From an uncultured Hungatella sp. (GTDB taxonomy: Bacteria > Bacillota > Clostridia > Lachnospirales > Lachnospiraceae), in NCBI GenBank assembly GCA_910588325.1, contig CAJUPP010000024.1, forward strand, positions 1 through 43,052: 43,052 nt of DNA, given 5' to 3'. Shown here in pieces: positions 34,872 through 42,504 of the stretch. Every line of letters starts with the position of its first letter. Within the stretch, counting starts at the first letter, position 1. The notes beneath the pieces were generated by a model, which saw nothing but the letters and a program-made list of their open reading frames with translations, did no database searches and was not told the origin of the DNA. The position numbers and the translations under genes were made by a program.

Positions 34872-34909
34872 ATTATAGCAAAAATACTCCTGTTTGCAAA
34901 GGTATTTTT
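34872..34909 (-). promoter_or_regulatory. Overlapping spoIIIA terminator and Asp23 promoter
   Basis: Arms AAAAATAC (34880-34887) and GTATTTTT (34902-34909) form a hairpin with T-run seven bases after the spoIIIAH stop. Inside it lies a minus-strand promoter, TTGCAA (34894-34899) and TATAAT (34872-34877), 16-base spacer, reading into the Asp23 gene. Confidence 0.65.
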
Positions 34910-34916
34910 GTAACTC

Positions 34917-35699
34917 CTATTCATCCAAATTCAGAAGTGTAATAATAATGCTTTCCGCTCCCACCTCTGCTTTCCGTTTCACCACATCTTCAATCTGGGC
35001 TCTCTGGGCGTCAGTGATAGCCGAGGCATTAACTACCACGTCCACTTTATCGGAAGAAATGCTTACCACAGGGTCCGAAAACCCTTTTGCCATCAGCAGA
35101 GTCTCCGCCGCATTTTCCTTTTCCGCAATCTCCGTAAGCTCAATCATATCCTGGATGGCCTGCTGCTTGGCTTCCTCCGCAATATTGGAATTATTGATAA
35201 TATTTAAAAGAGTATCCTTATTTTTAGCCCGTACCTGCTCCCTGCTTAACTGAACGCTGGCTATGTAATCAGATACTTTCATTCCGCTGGTAAGAATCGC
35301 TTCTCCCGGATTCTCCAGCCCCGCCTCCATGCCTGCCTGCTCTGCCACTGTCTCCGCCTGAGCATACTGCTGCCCGGTACTGTCCGTAACAGACGCAAGT
35401 TCTTCAGAGGAAACCGACTCCGCCTCCTCAATCTGGCTCAAATCCTGGTCCAGACTCATAATCTCCTCATAGGTTCCCTGACTATCCAGAAGTTTCTGGT
35501 TCTCCGCTAAAATATCCTCATCCGATATGTCCGTAAGTCCTGCCTCATATGCCGTATTTCCTGCTTCCAGTTCCTGTTTTCCTGTGTAGTTTAAATAACC
35601 TGCCGCCGCAATCATAACCGCCAGTGTGGTGACAATAATCTGGTTTCTGCGGAACAGTTTTTTCATATTGACGCTTTTTAAGTCCTTCCTGAACTTCAT
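34917..35699 (-). CDS. spoIIIAH: Stage III sporulation protein AH
   Basis: A 260-residue mother-cell protein with one N-terminal membrane helix (IIVTTLAVMIAAAGYLNY) and a large extracellular part. The C-terminal ~100 residues (LLNIINNSNIAEEAKQQAIQ, then VDVVVNASAITDAQRAQIEDVVKRKAEVG) form the YscJ/FliF-like ring-building domain that meets forespore SpoIIQ to build the feeding-tube channel. A Glu-rich linker lies between. The ATG at 35699 has AAGGAG eight bases upstream, better than the GTG at 35708 or an ATG at 35666. Last gene of the operon. Confidence 0.96.
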   Translation of the reverse strand: MKFRKDLKSVNMKKLFRRNQIIVTTLAVMIAAAGYLNYTGKQELEAGNTAYEAGLTDISDEDILAENQKLLDSQGTYEEIMSLDQDLSQIEEAESVSSEELASVTDSTGQQYAQAETVAEQAGMEAGLENPGEAILTSGMKVSDYIASVQLSREQVRAKNKDTLLNIINNSNIAEEAKQQAIQDMIELTEIAEKENAAETLLMAKGFSDPVVSISSDKVDVVVNASAITDAQRAQIEDVVKRKAEVGAESIIITLLNLDE

Positions 35700-35713
35700 G
35701 CACGACACTCCTT

Positions 35714-36379
35714 TTATTCTACCCGCTTTAATACTTTTATTTTATGTGAGGGAATACCAAATAATGCTTCCACCGCACCAGAAATTTCTGCCTGAATCTG
35801 CGGACTACCTCCGCCTTCTGCACTGACGATAACTCCGCTTATTTCCGGCTTCAATTCCTTCTCCAGAATCGGCCCCTGCTGCCCTGTCTGTCCGAAAAGA
35901 ATCGTGTCCTCCGCCACATCCTGGCTTTCCACCCGTCTGCTTCCTCCATTCTGATCGTTTTCCTGTGTAACCGAATAGGAAGTATCCCTGTCCACCCTCC
36001 ATACTTTTTCCTCAGAAGACTTTAAGACAATCATCACCTCCACGCTCCCCACCCCGTCCACATGACTCAAAACCTCCTCCAGTCTCTGCTCCAGCTGTTG
36101 TTCATAAGTCAAAGAAGCACTTCCTGATACCTGAATTTCTTCCGAAGCATCCCCCTCTTTGCTTCCTATTCCATCTTCTCTTCCCTCCTCCTGCCCAATA
36201 ATGCCGCCTGTCGCCTGCCCTGCACTCTTTCCCTCCTCTGTTCGGGAGTCCTTCTCCCCCTGACCCTTTCCAACCGGAAAAGCCAAAATCAAAAGGATCA
36301 GTCCCAATGCCAGCATCACAAGCCACTTATCCCTGCCTGCCCTTAAATTCAATTTCCACTTCCCGACTTTCCAGTCCAT
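35714..36379 (-). CDS. spoIIIAG: Stage III sporulation protein AG
   Basis: A 221-residue single-pass membrane protein; the helix is at about 19-36 (WLVMLALGLILLILAFPVG). A Gly/Glu-rich linker precedes the ring-building domain (YEQQLEQRLEEVLSHVDGVGSVEVMIVLKSS, then ISGVIVSAEGGGSPQIQAEISGAVEALFGIPSHKIKVLK). In B. subtilis SpoIIIAG forms a large ring in the mother-cell membrane. It overlaps the end of spoIIIAF by about 50 bases. AAAGGTGG precedes the ATG. Confidence 0.96.
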   Translation of the reverse strand: MDWKVGKWKLNLRAGRDKWLVMLALGLILLILAFPVGKGQGEKDSRTEEGKSAGQATGGIIGQEEGREDGIGSKEGDASEEIQVSGSASLTYEQQLEQRLEEVLSHVDGVGSVEVMIVLKSSEEKVWRVDRDTSYSVTQENDQNGGSRRVESQDVAEDTILFGQTGQQGPILEKELKPEISGVIVSAEGGGSPQIQAEISGAVEALFGIPSHKIKVLKRVE

Positions 36380-37022
36380 AATACCGTTCCACCTTTCTGC
36401 GCAGCTGTTCTACCTCCTGCCTGTCCCCTTCACCAGTCTTTTCCGCGCTCTTCCTCACGCCTTCCTGCTGCCCATCCTCTTTCCCCCCGCTTATCTTACC
36501 TCCTGCCTCCACCGGCTCAATTTCTATGGTGCCAATCTGAATCTTCTCCCACTCTGCCTCTCCCTCCTCATCCCATCCATCCTTCTCATCTGTTTCCCTT
36601 CTCACCACCATAAAAACATGACTTACCGCCCCATAATTCTCTCTCTCCTGTTCACTCTCAATCGCCACTTCCACCCTCTCCACAAAAAATCCCAAATCCT
36701 CTGCCATTCCCTTCACATCCCTCTCCACAGCCCCCTCATACTCCTTAACCACCCTTTCAAGCCTCTGCTCCTCAATCCCCAGTATTTCCCTCTTCAAATC
36801 CTCTGACTCCCTCTGAAAACTAATGGCCTCAAAATAATACGCAAGCCTGTCCCCCAGCTCAAATCCTTCCGTTATGGGCTGAACCACCACCAAAATCAGA
36901 ATCATTCCTGTAAAAAGACGGATATATTTCTCATACTTTCCCGAAGGCAGTACTGCCCTGATGGCACTGATCAAAATCAGATAACACAAAATACTCCCCA
37001 CCCACTGATACAGTCCCCCCAT
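36327..37022 (-). CDS. spoIIIAF: Stage III sporulation protein AF
   Basis: A 231-residue membrane protein. Two N-terminal helices (VGSILCYLILISAIRAVLP and YIRLFTGMILILVVVQPI) are followed by a charged region with a very Glu/Lys/Gly-rich stretch before a C-terminal VERYYGLESREVEIEFKG. This matches the SpoIIIAF family. The ATG at 37022 (MGGLYQWVG) is favoured by AAGGAGG five bases upstream, over an earlier ATG at 37070 lying within spoIIIAE. The coding strand is extremely purine-rich. Confidence 0.95.
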   Translation of the reverse strand: MGGLYQWVGSILCYLILISAIRAVLPSGKYEKYIRLFTGMILILVVVQPITEGFELGDRLAYYFEAISFQRESEDLKREILGIEEQRLERVVKEYEGAVERDVKGMAEDLGFFVERVEVAIESEQERENYGAVSHVFMVVRRETDEKDGWDEEGEAEWEKIQIGTIEIEPVEAGGKISGGKEDGQQEGVRKSAEKTGEGDRQEVEQLRRKVERYYGLESREVEIEFKGRQG

Positions 37023-37035
37023 ATCATCCTCCTTG

Positions 37036-38199
37036 CTATCCCCCAAAATATGTGGCATTGGTCCCCGCACATACTACCGCTACTGTAATCACTAGAAGAG
37101 CCGCCGCAGTAAACACAATCTGCAACAGTATTCTGTTCCCTTTCGCCACAGCCGCAACGCATTTCACCAGCCTCTTATCACAAATCGGCTCCATCAGCGC
37201 TGCCAGACATTTATAAAGCAGCATCAGCACCGCCAGTTTCATCACAGGAACCGCCGTTATCACTACAAGTATCACCACTGCTGCCATACCCATGGTATTC
37301 TTAATTAATACCCCGGAACCAAGAATCATCTGGGTCACCGCCGCCGCCCCCTGACCCACTCCCGGAATCATTCCCACCAGCTTCTGAACCGACCCGTTTT
37401 TCAGTGAATCCACATAGGGAAGCACCATTCCCTGTATCAGGTGAACCCCCAAAACCACTCCCAAAAGGGTTTTCATCCCCCACTGAGCTGCCTGCTCTGT
37501 CAGTTCCGTCAGACGCGACAGCCATTCCTCCTTTGCCATATGATTTGCAAAGACGAAAAGCAGGTAAACCCTGGCAGCCGGAATCAGCACTTCCCCCAAA
37601 AGCCACTGTCCCGCCGAAATAATGAGCAGTGTAAATTCATACATGGCCGCTGCCGACACGCTTCCTCCTGCAAATGCCACCACCAGAAAATAGGAGGGCA
37701 TCAGCACTTTCATAAATGTCAGGATCTCATCCACCGTATCCGCCGCCACCTGGATGCTCTGGCTGATTCCGGCCATCAGCATAGTAAACAATAGCAGATA
37801 AGTCACATAAAATCCTGTCTCCGAAATCTGGCTTCCATTAAATACATTGGAGAAATTGGTAAAAACTGCCCCCAGAATCCCCAGTGCCAGTATCTGCCCC
37901 ATAAGCCTGCCGCCAACAGAGATTTCCGAAAACAGTTCCTCCTTCAAGGCCCCTGCAATCCTGCCCCACAGTGTTTTAAAGTCCCCGGCCATGAGAAGTT
38001 CCATACTCTCTTTAAACCCCAAGCCCTGCCCTGCCCTTCTCCCCTGGACAAATTCCTCAATCCCGCTGAAATCAAATTCCTCCATGAAATCACCGGAAAC
38101 AGCAAGTTCCTGCAAAACCTCCGCCCCAAAACTGATAAACATCCACCCACTGCTTAAAAGCACCATCACACCGATAAACAAAATCCATTTACGCCTCAT
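37036..38199 (-). CDS. spoIIIAE: Stage III sporulation protein AE
   Basis: A 387-residue polytopic membrane protein with a signal-like N-terminus (MRRKWILFIGVMVLLSSGWM) and about seven to eight further hydrophobic segments; family text includes LPSYFLVVAFAGG-like MPSYFLVVAFAGGSVSAAAM, LIPAARVYLLFVF and GMIPGVGQGAAAVTQMILGSGVLIKN. It is part of the SpoIIIA-SpoIIQ channel and is thought to form its membrane base. It overlaps spoIIIAD by four bases (ATGA) and is followed by spoIIIAF 14 bases on. Confidence 0.96.
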   Translation of the reverse strand: MRRKWILFIGVMVLLSSGWMFISFGAEVLQELAVSGDFMEEFDFSGIEEFVQGRRAGQGLGFKESMELLMAGDFKTLWGRIAGALKEELFSEISVGGRLMGQILALGILGAVFTNFSNVFNGSQISETGFYVTYLLLFTMLMAGISQSIQVAADTVDEILTFMKVLMPSYFLVVAFAGGSVSAAAMYEFTLLIISAGQWLLGEVLIPAARVYLLFVFANHMAKEEWLSRLTELTEQAAQWGMKTLLGVVLGVHLIQGMVLPYVDSLKNGSVQKLVGMIPGVGQGAAAVTQMILGSGVLIKNTMGMAAVVILVVITAVPVMKLAVLMLLYKCLAALMEPICDKRLVKCVAAVAKGNRILLQIVFTAAALLVITVAVVCAGTNATYFGG

Positions 38200-38582
38200 G
38201 ATACGATTTCCTGTACCATTTCCATCAATGCCAGAAGGATTGGCATACTGACCGCAAGAATCGACAATTTTCCAAAAATCTCTATCTGATTGCCCAGAGA
38301 ACCATAGCCGGCATCCTTACAGATTCCGGAAGAAAATTCCGAAATATATGTGATCCCAATCATTTTCATCAAGGTATTGATATACACATGGTTAACTTTG
38401 ATATAAGCTTGTACCTGTTTTATTGCATCAAGAATCGTCTCCAGCTTTGAAATTCCATAAAAAAATATAACCAGTCCTGCCGCTGCTGCCAGATATACGC
38501 CGTACTCTCCCTTTACCCCTTTTAACTGTACCGCCAAAATCACAGCCGTCAGCCCCAGAACCGCTATAGACATTACTGTCAT
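38196..38582 (-). CDS. spoIIIAD: Stage III sporulation protein AD
   Basis: A 128-residue membrane protein with four hydrophobic segments (MSIAVLGLTAVILAVQLKG, VYLAAAAGLVIFFYGI, MIGITYISEFSSGICKDAGY, LSILAVSMPILLALMEMV). The EFSSGICKDAGYGSLGNQIE block is diagnostic of SpoIIIAD. The ATG at 38582 (MTVMSIAV) is preferred, with AAAGGTG upstream; the frame is open 14 codons earlier, within spoIIIAC. Role: component of the SpoIIIA channel base. Confidence 0.95.
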   Translation of the reverse strand: MTVMSIAVLGLTAVILAVQLKGVKGEYGVYLAAAAGLVIFFYGISKLETILDAIKQVQAYIKVNHVYINTLMKMIGITYISEFSSGICKDAGYGSLGNQIEIFGKLSILAVSMPILLALMEMVQEIVS

Positions 38583-38592
38583 ACCATCACCT

Positions 38593-38787
38593 TTATAATT
38601 CAAACAGATTTTTAATGGTTTCAAATAATTCGTAAATATAAGGCACCATCCAGAACAACACCAGTATCAGTCCTGCCAGGCTGGTTAAAAACGCCTGCTC
38701 GTCCCTGCCGCTGTGTTTCAAAATCTGGCAGATGACAGAGACCAAAATTCCCACTGCCGCGATTCTAAAAATCAGATTGACCCCCAT
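38593..38787 (-). CDS. spoIIIAC: Stage III sporulation protein AC
   Basis: A 64-residue two-helix membrane protein (LIFRIAAVGILVSVICQIL and AFLTSLAGLILVLFWMVPYIYELF). Sequence and length are those of SpoIIIAC, a small subunit of the SpoIIIA complex with some likeness to rotary-type export components. GGGAGG precedes the ATG by five bases. It lies between AB and AD as usual. Confidence 0.96.
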   Translation of the reverse strand: MGVNLIFRIAAVGILVSVICQILKHSGRDEQAFLTSLAGLILVLFWMVPYIYELFETIKNLFEL

Positions 38788-38797
38788 GCCGTCCTCC

Positions 38798-39319
38798 CTA
38801 ACACATTATAATTGCAAGAAACAGACCTCCCATAAATCCCAGACTGGTACACAGTTTTGTCCTTTCCCGCTCATGTTCCCGGTAAAAATCAACAGACAGC
38901 TGCAGCTGCTCCAGATACAGTTCCATGGTCCTCTCCTGCATTCCCAGATCCAGATATCCCAGATGCTCCCCGAATGCCTGAAACTCCTGACACTCCTTTT
39001 CTGTCAGCAAAAGCTCCTTTCTACAGCATTCGATAGCCTCTTTCCACAGCTCATAAAACACTTCCCCGTCCTGCTGCCCAATCCGCTCTGCCACCTGGCA
39101 GAACAGCTTTGCCGGTACTCCCTCCGATTTCTTTCCCACATGTTCCAGGGCTTCCCCTAAAGGAGCATGGGCATACAGGATTTCTCCCTTTAAAAGCAGT
39201 ATCATTTTCCGAATCTGTTCCAGTATTTTCCTGTGCTCTTTCCACTGCCCTGCTCTCCACATGCCAAGGGCGCTGCAGGAGACAATCACCAGAATACTTC
39301 CCAGTAGTTTCATCCACAT
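38798..39319 (-). CDS. spoIIIAB: Stage III sporulation protein AB
   Basis: A 173-residue protein with an N-terminal helix (LLGSILVIVSCSALGM), a helical cytoplasmic or intermembrane body (IRKMILLLKGEILYAHAPLGEALEHVGKK) and a C-terminal hydrophobic end (LGFMGGLFLAIIMC). This resembles the type II secretion GspF-like SpoIIIAB family, thought to couple the SpoIIIAA ATPase to the channel. Two possible ATGs lie at 39319 and 39313; GGGAG stands upstream. It begins 30 bases after the spoIIIAA stop. Confidence 0.95.
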   Translation of the reverse strand: MWMKLLGSILVIVSCSALGMWRAGQWKEHRKILEQIRKMILLLKGEILYAHAPLGEALEHVGKKSEGVPAKLFCQVAERIGQQDGEVFYELWKEAIECCRKELLLTEKECQEFQAFGEHLGYLDLGMQERTMELYLEQLQLSVDFYREHERERTKLCTSLGFMGGLFLAIIMC

Positions 39320-39349
39320 AATCTTACACTCCCTGCTTTCCTCATACTA

Positions 39350-40405
39350 TTACTGTTTAGGCGGCATGAATTCAGGTATGCCCAATGCGCCCGCCTGACT
39401 TTCATGGGTGGTGGTGCACCCCGCCCGCCGGGCGCATGGAGGTTTACTGTGAATTCCTTCATAATATAAACTGCTTCCTCCCGAATCAAAAACGCCTCCT
39501 ACATGTCCCACATTTCCACAGTTGTCCAGGACAATATACCGCTCAAACATTCTCTCCAGAACCAGCTTCCGAAGGATTGGCTTCTGCCGTATATCCTCCA
39601 CAGAATTTCCATGAACCGTGGCAACCAGTTTGCATCCGCAGTTCATCACATACTCCATGGCCTCCAGATCCTCCCTGCTGCCAATCTCGTCGACTGCAAT
39701 GACTGCGGGAGACATGGTGCGGATCATCATCATCATCCCTTTTGCCTTCGGACAGCAATCCAAAATATCCGTTCGAATCCCCATATGATTCTGAGGTTCC
39801 CCCTGATAACAGGCCCCTATTTCCGAGCGCTCATCCACCACTCCCACTGTAACGCCTTTTTTTCCTCCGTTACCGTCCGAGAACTGGCGGATAATGTCTC
39901 TGAGCAGCGTAGTCTTCCCGCATCTGGGCGGAGAGATAATCAGAGTATGCAGAACCTGTCCGTTTTCATACAGGTAAGGCATAATCCTGTCCGCACATCC
40001 CAGCACCTGATGAGCCAGACGAACATTTAAAAATGATATGTATTTTATTGTCCGTATGCCGCTGTCATCCAACACAGTCCTCCCTGCAATTCCAATTCGA
40101 TGCCCGCCCTGTATCGTCAAAAAACCCTGTTTCAGTTCTTCCTCAAAAGCATAGAGAGAATGACAGCTTATGTGCTCTATGGTTTCCTTTATTTCCTCTC
40201 TGCCAACTATATGGGCATCTTCCCTTCTGACACTTAAGTCCCCCTCTTTTGTCATATAATATTCCTGGTTGTCCACAATCAGTATAAGAGGCATCCGCAC
40301 CCGCAGGCGTATCTCCTGGACAGCTTCAAAATTTACGGAAGACTTAGAAAGAATGTCACGGATTGTCCTGGAAAATATTTTTATCAGCTGATCCTTTTTC
40401 TCCAT
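39350..40405 (-). CDS. spoIIIAA: Stage III sporulation protein AA, with altered C-terminus
   Basis: A 351-residue ATPase of the SpoIIIA channel, related to secretion ATPases. Walker A is PPRCGKTT (159-166), with GVVDERSEIGACYQG, a Walker B-like AVIAVDEIGSREDLEAM and the switch LVATVHGNSVEDI. The body ends at about residue 318 (GGVFDSGGSSLYYEGI), near the usual family end. The last ~33 residues (HSKPPCARRAGC to LGIPEFMPPKQ) are encoded by an imperfect palindrome (39367-39457) that seems to have inserted into the 3' end and supplied a new tail and stop. ATPase motifs are intact, so function is probably kept. First gene of the operon, AAAAGGAGGGAATTAT before ATG, sigma-E promoter just upstream. 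Confidence 0.94.
   Translation of the reverse strand: MEKKDQLIKIFSRTIRDILSKSSVNFEAVQEIRLRVRMPLILIVDNQEYYMTKEGDLSVRREDAHIVGREEIKETIEHISCHSLYAFEEELKQGFLTIQGGHRIGIAGRTVLDDSGIRTIKYISFLNVRLAHQVLGCADRIMPYLYENGQVLHTLIISPPRCGKTTLLRDIIRQFSDGNGGKKGVTVGVVDERSEIGACYQGEPQNHMGIRTDILDCCPKAKGMMMMIRTMSPAVIAVDEIGSREDLEAMEYVMNCGCKLVATVHGNSVEDIRQKPILRKLVLERMFERYIVLDNCGNVGHVGGVFDSGGSSLYYEGIHSKPPCARRAGCTTTHESQAGALGIPEFMPPKQ
39367..39457. repeat. Imperfect palindromic element inside the 3' end of spoIIIAA
   Basis: The outer arms TGAATTCA/TGTGAATTC (39367-39374 and 39448-39456) and inner arms ATGCGCCCG (39385-39393) and CGGGCGCAT (39429-39437) pair; the centre holds GGGTGGTGGTGCACCCC, itself self-complementary. About 91 bases in all. 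Its right arm shares 21 of 22 bases with 25208-25229 next to metG. It reads through in frame as the C-terminus of SpoIIIAA. Confidence 0.7.
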
Positions 40406-40426
40406 ATAATTCCCTCCTTTTCTCCC

Positions 40427-40456
40427 AATATATGTACAAGGGGATAAGAAACATTC
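40427..40456 (-). promoter_or_regulatory. Sigma-E promoter of the spoIIIA operon
   Basis: Minus-strand -35 GAATGTT (40450-40456) and -10 CATATATT (40427-40434), spacer 15. These fit the mother-cell sigma-E consensus (KMATATT and CATANNNT) with one -35 mismatch. Transcription should start a few bases on, leaving a short leader before the ATG at 40405. Confidence 0.8.
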
Positions 40457-40557
40457 CTGTTGTTTTGAAACGTTTTCTGTCTTTACATAATTTTCATAAA
40501 TCCGGCCAACCTATCCCATAATAGCTGGTTTTTGAGAACTTCAAGGAGGTACTATTT

Positions 40558-40986
40558 ATGTGGGGCATTTTAATTGCATTGATATCCGGTGCTCTTATGA
40601 GCATACAGGGTGTGTTTAACACAGAAGTAACCAAACAGACCAGTATCTGGGTCTCTTCCGGATGGGTACAGCTGACAGCTTTTTTAACCTGCCTGATTAT
40701 GTGGCTTTTTACAGGAAGACAGGAGGTAGGCGGCCTGTGGCAGGTACAGCCCTGGTACATGCTGGCCGGCGGTGTACTTGGCGCGCTGATTACGTATACG
40801 GTAATCAAAAGTGTAGGAAGCCTGGGTCCGGCCCATTCCGCCCTTTTAATTGTAGTTTCACAGATTATTGTGGCTTATGGAATCGAGGTTTTCGGACTCT
40901 TTGGCGTTGAGAAAACCGGCTGGGAATGGAAAAAAGCACTAGGCGCATTGATTGCTATTATCGGGATTGTAATGTTTAAAAAATAG
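40558..40986 (+). CDS. DMT superfamily small transporter (DUF606/YdcZ type)
   Basis: A 142-residue membrane protein with five predicted helices, for example MWGILIALISGALMSIQGVFN, WVQLTAFLTCLIMWLFTG, WYMLAGGVLGALITYTVI, SALLIVVSQIIVAYGIEVFG and ALGALIAIIGIVMF. The motif ISGALMSIQGVFNTEVTKQ places it in the DUF606 (YdcZ) family of the drug/metabolite transporter superfamily; members may work as dimers. Substrate unknown. AAGGAGG stands ten bases before the ATG. It diverges from spoIIIAA. A possible promoter TTGAAA-17-TAATTT lies at about 40469-40497. Confidence 0.85.
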   Translation: MWGILIALISGALMSIQGVFNTEVTKQTSIWVSSGWVQLTAFLTCLIMWLFTGRQEVGGLWQVQPWYMLAGGVLGALITYTVIKSVGSLGPAHSALLIVVSQIIVAYGIEVFGLFGVEKTGWEWKKALGALIAIIGIVMFKK

Positions 40987-40989
40987 TAC

Positions 40990-41018
40990 TTGTATTTGCC
41001 GATTTATTTAGGTAGAAT
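40990..41018 (+). promoter_or_regulatory. Promoter of the ComEA-like gene
   Basis: TTGTAT (40990-40995), 17-base spacer, TAGAAT (41013-41018). It lies just past the transporter stop and about 80 bases before the next start codon, probably serving the lipoprotein, regulator and rlmH genes. Confidence 0.6.
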
Positions 41019-41099
41019 AGATACAGTACAAGGAAACTATTGTACCAGGCGGAAGATGGTACTCCTTCTATAAAGAAATTTCAAATAAGGAGGAATACC

Positions 41100-41774
41100 A
41101 TGAAGAAACAAACATTCAAATTGCTGTTAACAATCATATGTGTGTTGGCTGCAGGCATATGTTACAGTTGCAGCAGGCAGACGGACCGGGTATCGGACAG
41201 CAAACAGGTACTGGAATTTTCAGGAGAAGGCACTTCTTCTGAAACACAATCAGATACAGGCTGGGAATACAATGATGCGGCAGATTCGCAACTGGAAACG
41301 GGTGGGAAGCCTGCCGTCTCTTTTACAGAGGAAGCTGTCTGTTATGTACATGTCTGCGGAGAGGTAAACAACCCGGGAGTCTATGAGATGAAGCCTGGCA
41401 GCCGTACCTTTCAGGCAGTGGAGCAGGCAGGCGGATTCACAGAAACAGCGGCAAAAGGATATCTGAATCTTGCCCAGGAGGTGGAGGACGGCATGAAGAT
41501 TGTCGTACCGTCTCAGGATTGGGTCGATTCAAATATGCAGGAAACTTCTGATGGATTGGATTCTTTAAACGCAAGTCAGGGAAACAAGGTAAACTTAAAT
41601 AACGCCACAAAAGAGGATTTGATGACCTTAAAAGGCATTGGACCGGCCAGAGCGGATGATATTATAACATATCGAACAGATCATGGAGCGTTTCAATCCA
41701 TTGAGGAAATCATGAATGTACCCGGCATTAAAAATAATGCCTTCGAAAAGATAAAAGATGACATCACAGTGTAG
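41100..41774 (+). CDS. ComEA-like SLBB/helix-hairpin-helix protein
   Basis: A 224-residue exported protein. The N-terminus (MKKQTFKLLLTIICVLAAGICYSC) is a signal sequence; a Cys near residue 21-24 could be lipidated, though the lipobox is imperfect. After an acidic linker comes an SLBB domain (CYVHVCGEVNNPGVYEMKPG, about 83-140) and a C-terminal double HhH (VNLNNATKEDLMTLKGIGPARADDIITYR, then FQSIEEIMNVPGIKNNAFEKI). This order is that of ComEA, the DNA receptor for competence; no comEB/EC genes follow, so the role could be other DNA binding at the surface. The ATG at 41100 has AAGGAGG upstream. Confidence 0.85.
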   Translation: MKKQTFKLLLTIICVLAAGICYSCSRQTDRVSDSKQVLEFSGEGTSSETQSDTGWEYNDAADSQLETGGKPAVSFTEEAVCYVHVCGEVNNPGVYEMKPGSRTFQAVEQAGGFTETAAKGYLNLAQEVEDGMKIVVPSQDWVDSNMQETSDGLDSLNASQGNKVNLNNATKEDLMTLKGIGPARADDIITYRTDHGAFQSIEEIMNVPGIKNNAFEKIKDDITV

Positions 41775-41792
41775 GTAAAGAAGAGGTGTGGA

Positions 41793-42494
41793 ATGGCTAA
41801 GGTTTTGGTAGTGGATGACGAGAAATTAATTGTCAAGGGGATTCGTTTCAGCCTGGAGCAGGATGGAATGACGGTAGATTGTGCCTACGATGGCGAAGAG
41901 GCGATTAACTGTGCAAAAGAGAAGGAATACGATATTATTTTGCTGGATGTCATGCTGCCTAAGGCAGACGGCCTTACGGTATGTCAGACAATACGGGAAT
42001 TCTCCGAAGTTCCCATTATCATGCTGACTGCCAAAGGCGACGATATGGACAAGATTCTGGGGTTGGAGTATGGGGCTGATGATTATATTACCAAGCCATT
42101 TAACATTCTGGAGGTAAAAGCCAGAATCAAGGCCATCCTCCGCAGAAATTCCAAACAGAGCAAAAAGCCGCAGGAACCGGAAAAACGTATGGTTACAGCC
42201 GGCAGCCTGCGTCTGGACCGTGACGGACGGAGAGTTTTTGTCGGTACGAAAGAGATTAATCTGACGGCCAAGGAGTTTGACCTTTTAGAACTTCTGGCCT
42301 GCAATCCCAACAAAGTATACAGCCGGGAGGCCCTCTTAGGATATGTATGGGGCAATAAGGCTGACTCCGGAGACGTGCGCACCGTGGATGTCCATGTTCG
42401 GAGACTAAGAGAAAAAATTGAGCCAAGTCCCAGCGCTCCCCAGTTTGTACATACCAAGTGGGGCGTAGGATACTATTTCCGTGCCCAGGGATAA
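41793..42494 (+). CDS. OmpR/PhoB-family response regulator
   Basis: A 233-residue regulator. The receiver domain has VVDDE, phosphoacceptor Asp52 in IILLDVMLP, PIIMLTAKG and YITKPF with the conserved Lys. The C-terminal winged helix has INLTAKEFDLLELLACNPNKVYSREALL and VDVHVRRLREKIEPS...VGYYFRAQ. It follows the ComEA-like gene by about 18 bases and its stop lies 10 bases before rlmH. No partner kinase appears in the remaining window; it may lie beyond the right edge or elsewhere. Confidence 0.94.
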   Translation: MAKVLVVDDEKLIVKGIRFSLEQDGMTVDCAYDGEEAINCAKEKEYDIILLDVMLPKADGLTVCQTIREFSEVPIIMLTAKGDDMDKILGLEYGADDYITKPFNILEVKARIKAILRRNSKQSKKPQEPEKRMVTAGSLRLDRDGRRVFVGTKEINLTAKEFDLLELLACNPNKVYSREALLGYVWGNKADSGDVRTVDVHVRRLREKIEPSPSAPQFVHTKWGVGYYFRAQG

Positions 42495-42504
42495 AGGCAG
42501 CGCT

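Noticed and set aside
37404..38251. Plus-strand frames opposite spoIIIAE
   Set aside because: Shadows of a clearly recognised gene, without start signals.
40469..40482. CcpA cre-like site (TGAAACGTTTTC) before the transporter gene
   Set aside because: Too short and imperfect for a cre call, and the adjoining genes are not typical catabolite-controlled genes.
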